In this document: positions 51,860 to 60,800 of the stretch, piece after piece
Layout of the letters: the number at the start of each line of letters is the position of its first letter
Numbering within the stretch: the first letter of the stretch is position 1
NCBI GenBank assembly: GCA_002709385.1
Contig: PAQS01000021.1
Coordinates: forward strand, 6,184-70,183
Length of the DNA stretch: 64,000 nt
Origin: Waddliaceae bacterium
GTDB lineage: Bacteria > Chlamydiota > Chlamydiia > Chlamydiales > GCA-2709385
Direction of reading: 5' to 3'
Position numbers and translations under genes: made by a program
Notes under the pieces: model-generated
Database searches by the model: none
Told to the model about the DNA's origin: nothing
What the model saw: only the letters and a program-made list of their open reading frames with translations

Positions 51860-54800
51860 TTAGCTGGATAAAAAATCATATAAAAAATCATGAATAGAGG
51901 TGTTTTTATCTTCCTCGATCCAGGATTTAAAATGACTTAAGTTTTCTTGGCTTAGATTTTTAAAAAAGTTAAAAAGATCTATTTTTTCTTGTTTACTGTA
52001 GTCAGTGTATCCTAAAAAAAGCTTTGCCCCTACTATTCTTTCACGTAAGTTTGGGGAATCTTCTAAATTAGGTGCTTGATAGCCTTTTAAAACAGGTATG
52101 GTCCCTTGGCCAGTACGAGCTCCATTGAGGATTTGATAGACTGCCATAGGGGTTTGGCTTTTTAATTTTTTCTGTTTATTTATATATTCACTAATCACCC
52201 ATTCATAGTCTGATTGGCTAATAACAATTACATCTTGACCACATATAAAAATTCCGCCGATAGCTTCACCTATGGGGAAGTCAATTCTTTGACGAATTCT
52301 CTTTAGAGATTTGCTTTCTCTAATAGAATTATCGGCTAAAACAAAATTTTTGAGGAAAGTGTCATCGTTGGAATCAAGTGAAGAGACAATAAGGCTGCCA
52401 TCAAAAAAAGGTTGCCAAAAGGAATAAAAAGCATAATCTTCTTCGCCTAACTTATCTGAAGTGGCCAAATGATGCTGCTGTAATTGAGTTTGTTGTTGGG
52501 TATTTTGTTGGGTATTTTGTTGGGTATTAATCTGAACACTCTGTTGTACTTGAGCATGGGAGCTAGCGATACTTTCTCCGTTATTTGGTACTTTACTTGG
52601 AAGCTGTTTTTTGTACCTTTCAATTTTATCATTAAAATGCTTTCGTTCTTGTATTAGTTCTTGTTTGATGTTTTTAAGCTCTATCTCAAATTTAGTAATT
52701 CTCTTATTCAAAATAGAAGAATCTAGGTATTTTCCTTTTTCTATTTCCCATTTCTTTTTTACGTTTTTAAGTTTGAGAATTTCGTTTTCATAAATGGAGT
52801 TCATGTAGCTTTGTGTATCTTCGAGTTGACTAACATTGTAATCGTTAAGAAAATCAAGATCTTGTGATTCGATGAAAATATCTTCTGTGCAATAACTTAA
52901 ACTTTGTTCTAGTAAAGTATGCATTAAGAGTTCTTTTGAATTGCTTGGAGCCCAGTATTCAGGGGTGTTTTCTTCAGAAAAAGGCGATTCAAGAAGGGTA
53001 CGAAGGCGTTTTTTCGTTAAACAACTTGCCCGTAAGCAAGCTTCTTTTAGATTTAGGCTAGCTTTTTCTTCTAAAGAACGCATTTTTATATCTTGAATCA
53101 GATGAAGGGAATTGATCTCTTCATCTTTTTTGAGATTAGGGTGTGTTTCACGTATACGTTCAGCTAAAGATTCTGGGATAAGAAAATTTACTTTATGCTC
53201 ACGACCTAATCCTCTGCATCGCCATAAGCCTTGCATAAGGCGAGATGTGTTGGTAGCAGGTCCTGCGATATATACAGCTTCTCCAGGAGGTATCATATAA
53301 TCAGTGCCGATAATATCAGCGTTCCCATAAACATATATAATTTTTTTACGTAAAGACATGTCTTCTTTTAATCGATTTTTTAAATGTTCATCCTGAATGC
53401 GCTGAGGTTTATCTTTATCAATTTCCCAAAGCATTGTGTAGCCAGATATTGGGTCAACAAATACGTAAGGAAACTGTGAACATTTAGGAGATTGGCGTAG
53501 TCTTTCTATCAAAGTACTTGTATCCATAAGAGCCATACCTTCATTAATGACAGCCCTTACAGCTTTTGAAGAAATAGCTTCTTCAATTTTTTCTAAAATA
53601 TCATCAGAGGATGAGGCGGTACTGACTTTGGCTTCCATTTTTTGAAGGTGAAGAAAAGTTTCTCCTTCTACAGTTTTGGCAGTATTTTGCGCTTCTCCTG
53701 GTCGTTTTGGCAATAGCGCTCGGTCTAAGGTTCCTGTCATACCTCCAGCATTTTCTAGAAACTCTTGTGTATTAAATACAGCCTGTTTACGAAATTTTCC
53801 GATCAGCTGAGTATTTAACACTTCATGTCTTAGAATTTTCAAGCGATATTTGCTATTTTCAGGAAGGTTTAAAAACTCAATAAAAGTAATGTTGTAATGG
53901 TTAGCACCTTCATAGATTTCATGGTAAAGGCTTGGTTTTGTTTCTCTTAAATGTTTGAGAGCTCGATTGAGGAATGCATGATCTTTTAATTGGCATGCAT
54001 AAATCCAGTAGTGATTAAAAATGACATCATATTCACTTCCGAAAATTTTTCCTGCTTTGTCTTTTCCAGAGGCTTGAGGGCCCACCGTAAATCCATCAGA
54101 TTCTTTAATATCTACATCAATACCTGCAGTAGAAGATAGAACGTTTGGAGCAACTTCTATCATGCGTTTAATTGCTGTGATTGTAGTTACCTGTGAAATT
54201 TGACGTTGTATTTCTGTATATTCTTCTAAATAGTGTTCTTTCAAGAAGGCAAGGGCTTTGTTTATATGGGAATTTTTTTCTTTTGCAGCTAAAGCATAAT
54301 ACCAGAAATCTTTGAGTAATTTATCGTTTGCTTTTTCTTTACCCTTTTTTTCTATAAATAAAGATAGATGCCCCATGAATTCTTCTCGGGATTGTTGAGA
54401 TCTAGTAGGGTAGCCCTCAGGAATTTCAACAATACTGTTATCATCAGACTTTTCGCATAGATACCGAAGAACTTTTTCGCGATTTTTACAGGGGATTTCA
54501 GAAGAATTTGTATTGAACCATTCTTCTGCCAAAGACTTCAAGATTGTTTCTTTTATGTAAGAAGGCTTATAGGTTGAGTAGTCTCTGGAAGCCATTTTTT
54601 TCTTAAGCTCTAGTAAAACAGGCGATTGACTCTTGTTTAATACAGAGAATAGTTGTTCAGCAGCTTTCAAAATTATAGGGTTAAGTTGGTGTGGACCATC
54701 TATTCCTAAATTGTCTTCGTTACGTACGTTTGCGATATCGTCAACTTCATCAATTTCTTTTTGTGTTTGAAAACCAAAATACTCTTCATTTCCTTCAAGT

Positions 54801-57800
54801 AATGATCGTATTTTTACAAGATAATGACGTTTTAAGCGTAGCTCTCTCAACTCTTGAAAAACTTTAGGATTATCTAATTTTTGCCATGTATTTTTTGTGA
54901 TTTCTTTTTCTTTTAGAAAGGTTTCCGTTTCTCTAATATCTTGTAAAAGCCGATGCTCAATAGAAGCAAAATCATGAAGAGTTGTAACAATATAAGCACC
55001 ATCTTGTTTAGCTTGTAAAAGACGTACGTAGTCTTCAGCTAATGTTGCAGCACTATGGGAAGCATTAAAATCGAAATGAAAAAGAACGGCAGCTTCTTCG
55101 AGCATCATTCGTGTTGTATGATCCAATTTTAAAAAATGCTCGACAATTACCTCATCTTTTAAAATTCCTACTGGTAGAGTTCCTTTTTCAGCAAGTAGTA
55201 GAAGAAGTAAAGGAAGAATAAAAGATGTCTTTCCTAAGCCCATACGAAGCTCATACCACTGGCTTGGATCTTTTTCCATACTTCGTATCATTTGAACTTG
55301 TTCTTTTCTTAAAATCTTTCCAGAGCGACATTCAGCAACAAGAAATTTTCTTGTAAATCTGGGAGAGTCCAGTATCGTAGAGTTTTGTGTAAAATAACGG
55401 TCTCTTTCTGAAAATCGCTTGTATTCAGATAAGAAAGTGTTTTGTAAGCGTTGAATTTCTTCTTCTGAAATGAATTCTTTTTTCTGTGTTAAAACTTCTA
55501 GGTCTTTCAGGTGATTCCTTAGATCATGGTCAAAGGCTTTCGCCTCTATTGTCATAATGAGATATTCTGTAATGAGAGCTTCTAATTCTTCTTGCTGTTT
55601 TAATTCTCCTCTCTGATAAGCATTGAGGACTTGGTTTAAAACCTGCTCTTCTTCAATAGCAACACCAGGTTTTAAAAGTTCTTGAAGATTAAGAGGTAGA
55701 ATTTTTTTTATTTCGGGGGAGAATGCCTTAAGTTTTTGGAGTATCTTTTCATGTTTTATCTGTGCTTTATGAAAGGCATGGAGAACATCTTTATTTAGTG
55801 CTTTTTCTAGTTTTTCAATATCAGGAAAAGGGCCTCTTTGTTTTTCTTGAACTTGGTCCAGTTTAGCTTCAGCATGCCGAATCCCTTCTATAATGAGCAT
55901 ATTTTCATTTTCTTCCATTGAAGACAAAACACTCTCTTCTTTTGAACATGGATTTTCAAAAGATTGGGTCAGTTTTTTAGCTATTGATTGATAGCTGTTT
56001 AAGTGAACGATTTCAGGTGAAGCACTAAAATCTAGAACTTTGTCTAATGACCTTTTATAGGGTAAATGAATAGGAAGAGCATCTTTTTCTGTACTTTCCC
56101 ATTGGTCTGGAAGCCTTTTTTCTCTTAATGTTTTTTCTAAAGATACGGCTCGTTCAGATATGGTCTGCAGACGTGTTTCTTTCAATAAATTCACATGATA
56201 TTGGCTTTCTAGAAAACTCAGAAAGCTTTCTAGAGAATCAATATTTAGGGTATTCACCATTTGAAAAATTTCGTGTTTATTCTCTTCCCATAGCTCTTTG
56301 ATTACAGGACCAGATATGTAAGGAGACTCTTCAATTGCTTTGTCTAAATTCTCAAGATTCAGCTTTTGCTTTTCGTTAAAAAGATGATCAAAAGATTTGC
56401 TTATGTCTTCTTGAGTTAGATCTTCTAGATCTATTTCCGAAAAAGAATTCTGTTCTATAATTTCGCTAAAAATTTCAGAAAGATCACTTGTATTGATATT
56501 GAAAAAAGATGAAGCTTTGATTTTTTGCGGAATACAATAGTCCCATAATGACCTTAGCACTATACCAGGAAAAGACTTTGGAATAAGCCATCTTTTACGG
56601 TTTAAGATGGAAAGATCAAGTTTATGTTTTTTTCGTTCATGAGGGGAGATTCTGGATAAAGCTAAGAGCATTTTTCTTGCTTGATCTGTTTGCTGTAAAG
56701 TACTGACTTCTTGAAGTGAATTTTTGATGATGTCTAGTGTATGTTTTAAGTTGGGAGAAGTTTCAAGGTTTGGGGCTTGGTAGTTATGAATAGGACCCAT
56801 CAACGATACAAGGTCTTTTTCTTCTATTTCTTTATCAATAATATAGTTCCAGAGAACAAAAAACTGTCCCATTAAAAGATCAGGATTAGCATAAGCTAGC
56901 TGATTGATAAGTTCTTCCGGGTTTTTATGAAGAGGTTTCATTCTAGCTAATAAAATATTTGGTAGTGTTTTTATTAGTAAAGAGTTGGGAGAGTTCGTTT
57001 TTAGAGTGTTTTTTTCTTTTGGAATATCGTTTATTGGATCAAAAGAAGATTTTAGTATTTGCAAGCCTTCTCTACAGATATAATCCATACTTTCAATTTC
57101 ATCAGATGTAAATTCTTCTTTCCATGTCTTTTGTTTATCCATGTAAGAAAAATTCTGATAGTCTTTGATAAGTTGAGCAATTTTTTGCGAATAGATGAAA
57201 AATTCATTTGTGTTCTCTTGAGAAAATTCATGAATACCTTGTCTACTCAAGATCATACGACGAGAGGATAAGAGAAGCTGAATCTTGTTCTTTCTGGCTT
57301 TTTGAGAGTTTTCAGGAAGGTGAAGAAGAAGTTGCCAACAGTGTTCTACATTAATTAAATCAAGATTAGATTTGATGGGACAGTTTTCTGCCATTCGCAA
57401 GAGTTTTATAGCATTGTTATAGTTATGCCTTAAAGAGGCATGGTAGGCTAAATAGAGATAAGCTGAAGAGTCTCCTTCTTGAATGCCATCTTTCTGAACA
57501 GTAATATTTAAAGGAGAGATACTTTCTTCGTTTTCTACATTTAAAAACTTCCATTTTTCTTGGCGATAAGGTGTTTCTCCTTTGATTTTATGTGGCCAGA
57601 GAATCAGTTTAGTCTCTTCTTTTTCTTCATTATAAAGTGTAAGGCCTACTTGTCCTATATGAGCTCCTATATCAGAAATTAAATTGTCTACACTAGGGCT
57701 ACCTGTTCTTAATTTTGTTTTCCAGATCCAGCCATCATATTCACCACCTTGTACTTTCCAGGACTTATTTTTTTGTTTAAGTAATGTGATATTGTCGTCA

Positions 57801-60800
57801 ATTAAGCGAATCTCTTCTACTTCTTTTGATTTTTTTCTTTTTAAAATAAGAACTCTTTGATGAGAAAGCGGGAGATTCAGTTTTTTGTTTGAGGGTATTG
57901 TAATGAGTTCCTTGCCGTTCAATGAATACGCTTTTTTTAAGCGACCTTGGTGGATCTGTAAACGTATGATACCATTTTCTCTTGCATCATTGTGAAGAAA
58001 TGCTATTGCTTCAGAAGGATTTTTAGGATTGATCCATAACCCTTTTTTCTGCAATTCGAGTTCGAGACTAGTCAAAGATTTTTGTTTTTCTGAAGTTTTT
58101 TTGAATGAAGACGTCTCATATATGTTACGGATATTAGATGGAAATAATTTAGTAAGATTACTTAAAAGACGTCTTTTGAGTGTATGAGTATGATTTTTGC
58201 CTTTGGGAGATTGAAAACGTAGCCATGTTTTCCCTTTAGTTTTTCTTCCTAGAACTTTGTTGTCGACTTCTCTTTCTATGATGATATCTGTTTTGTATTT
58301 GTTATAGAGTACTCGATATGGTCTGTCATTCAGGTCATGAAATGCAAAAATGTACTCACCTGCATGTTTTCCTGCTTTGCAAGACGATGGAATATGTCCT
58401 GTGCCCATCAAAGGCTTTATTAGTTGAAATTCCTTAGATTTCAAGATTTTTTCAGGTAAATTTGTTCGAATCCCTTTGAAAGCTTTTCCGTTGATACGGA
58501 GAATTTGTAAATCTCCCATATCAATCACTGTATTGCCTTTTTCCCAAATCATGGGATTAATTGAGTTTTGCGTCCAAAAGCCTTTTTGAGAAGAGGGTTT
58601 TTCACCTTGAGACTCAACCCAATGATCTAGTATCAAATCAAGCTCTTGTTGTTCTTCATTGCTTAGCTTGTATAAAGTAGCTCCGATTGAGCAGTGGCTC
58701 CAATGGAGAATATTTTCTACCCATCCAGAGAGAACACCGTAATCACGACCTAATCGGAGACGATTGATTGCGTTAAGAATTTCTGGAAAAATTTTAGGAT
58801 CTCTTCTCAAAGGATTAAAAAGTAAAGATTCTTCACCTTTTCCTTGAAAAGCACAGCTTACGATGAGATATAGAGAGTAATTAATTTGCTTATCAAGCGG
58901 TGTTTCTTCTGTATTGTTTATATCTGTAATTAAGAGATCTACAAAGCGTTTCTCTTCTTGAAAGACAGATAAAAAATGTGGAAAGTTTTCGCAAATCTTA
59001 AGAAGTTCTTTTGAATCTTTCTTTTCTCTTGTTGATATTCCTGGAGTTTTATCATCTTCTTCCGAGGTATCTAGAATTTTCGAAGCCCTTTGTTGTACAG
59101 CGGTACATAGATGAAGGAGAAAATAGGCTCGATCTTTGTTTCCTTCGTTGAATGCACGTTCAATAGCTGCACGAATGATTGTTTGATTTTCAGTAAAATA
59201 CTGAGGGTTCTCATGAAGGGCAGAATCAATCATGTGAGGGGTATGTAGAATGGAATCAAGACGTTTTTGATAGCGAGAAGAATCTATGAGATCAGGTCGC
59301 TGTAGGACTAAATTAAAAACATTTTCAATACTATGAGGAGAGAATACTGAATGACGAATCCATTTTTCTTCCCAGGGTGCAGGTTTTGAATTTTCTATAT
59401 TTTCTCTTACGAGATCCATTAAAGCAGGATCTGTTTTTGCAGCTTCTATAAGGTTGAGAATGGAGTCTTTGTCTAGGTTTTCTATTTCAAAAGGTTGTTC
59501 GGGTAAATCTGCATTTAGAATTTGTATGATAAGTATAGAAAAATACTTGTGCCGACTACTGTATTGAGGAGAAAGAATGATACTATGGAGTAAATCGGTA
59601 AGCCTTTTTCTATATCGAAGCATATTTACTTTTTGGCTTGATTCAATAAATTCATCTTTGTTGATGCTTATGTAGTCTTTTAAAAAAGACCAAATGACTT
59701 CATTGTCTAAAAGGCTTGCAGGGGTTGAGTGTAGAAAGTCTACCCACTCAGAAATCTTGATTGGTGCTGATGTTGAATTTCTTTGGGAATGATGGGTAAA
59801 AAGCAAGCGATCCATAAAAAAATCATTTAATGGAAGATTCTCTTCAGGAGCTTCTTTAAGTCTTTGAATAAGTAATTGTTCTTCTACATTTTTAGATGAA
59901 GCGAATTCAGTTTCATTTTTTTCATACTTTATACTGTTTTCGTAAAGACCCTCGGTGTAATCTTTATTGGCATCTGATCGATAACACTCTTCGGTTTTGA
60001 CTAAAATTTTATCTTTTTTTTCTTTTGAGTCTTTGAGGTTTTTCTCATATAAAAATATATCATGATCATTAAGAATATTATGAGAGATACAAAGCTCTAT
60101 TCGCTTCATAGAAGACAGCTTTTTTAAGGTTTTCTCGAAATGCCTATTCATGTAATTCTGGACAGATTTGTTTATCTCAGAATCTATGTAGTCATCATCC
60201 TTATTTTGCGCGCCAGCACGCATCGCAGCGGGAAATGCAGCGAACAATCCAGCAATATTCGTTCCTAGGGTTTTTATATGGTTTTTAATCATTCTCCCTT
60301 TTTGGCCTAGCGCTAAATGAGGGGCATAGCTAATTTTTTGAATAGATTGAAACCTTAATAAATCAGTAAGTTGAGAATCTATTGCGTTTTCATCGCTAGA
60401 GTACGTGAGGTAATATTTTTCAATTAATTTACTTGCTTTTCTAGTAGAATAACGCTTTCCTTTTGGGTCATATTTTTTTTCTAAAAATTTGATAATGCTA
60501 TGTCTATCGTTTTTACAACCCCCTTGCCGACTCTTATTTCTAGCAAAGAGCCGTATAGAAGAAAGTCTATCTTCAAGTAAAAGAGTTCTGCTAACTTTTT
60601 TAAAGCTGACAAATTCTAACGCTTTCAAAGATTCTTCCAGAATCCATAAGGAATTTTCAGGGAAATCTAGAATTACCTCGTCCTGAAAGGTCATTGAAGC
60701 ATTGTTTCTATAGCGCTCTGAAACAGCTTCTTTTCTGAGGTCCATAAGATGTATTAAGCAGCATTGAACAACGAGAGCATCGATTTCATCTCTTTCATCA

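Noticed and set aside
52493-52528. Tandem repeat considered as a CRISPR-like array.
   Set aside because: Units are 12 bases, contiguous without spacers, and in frame within a coding gene.
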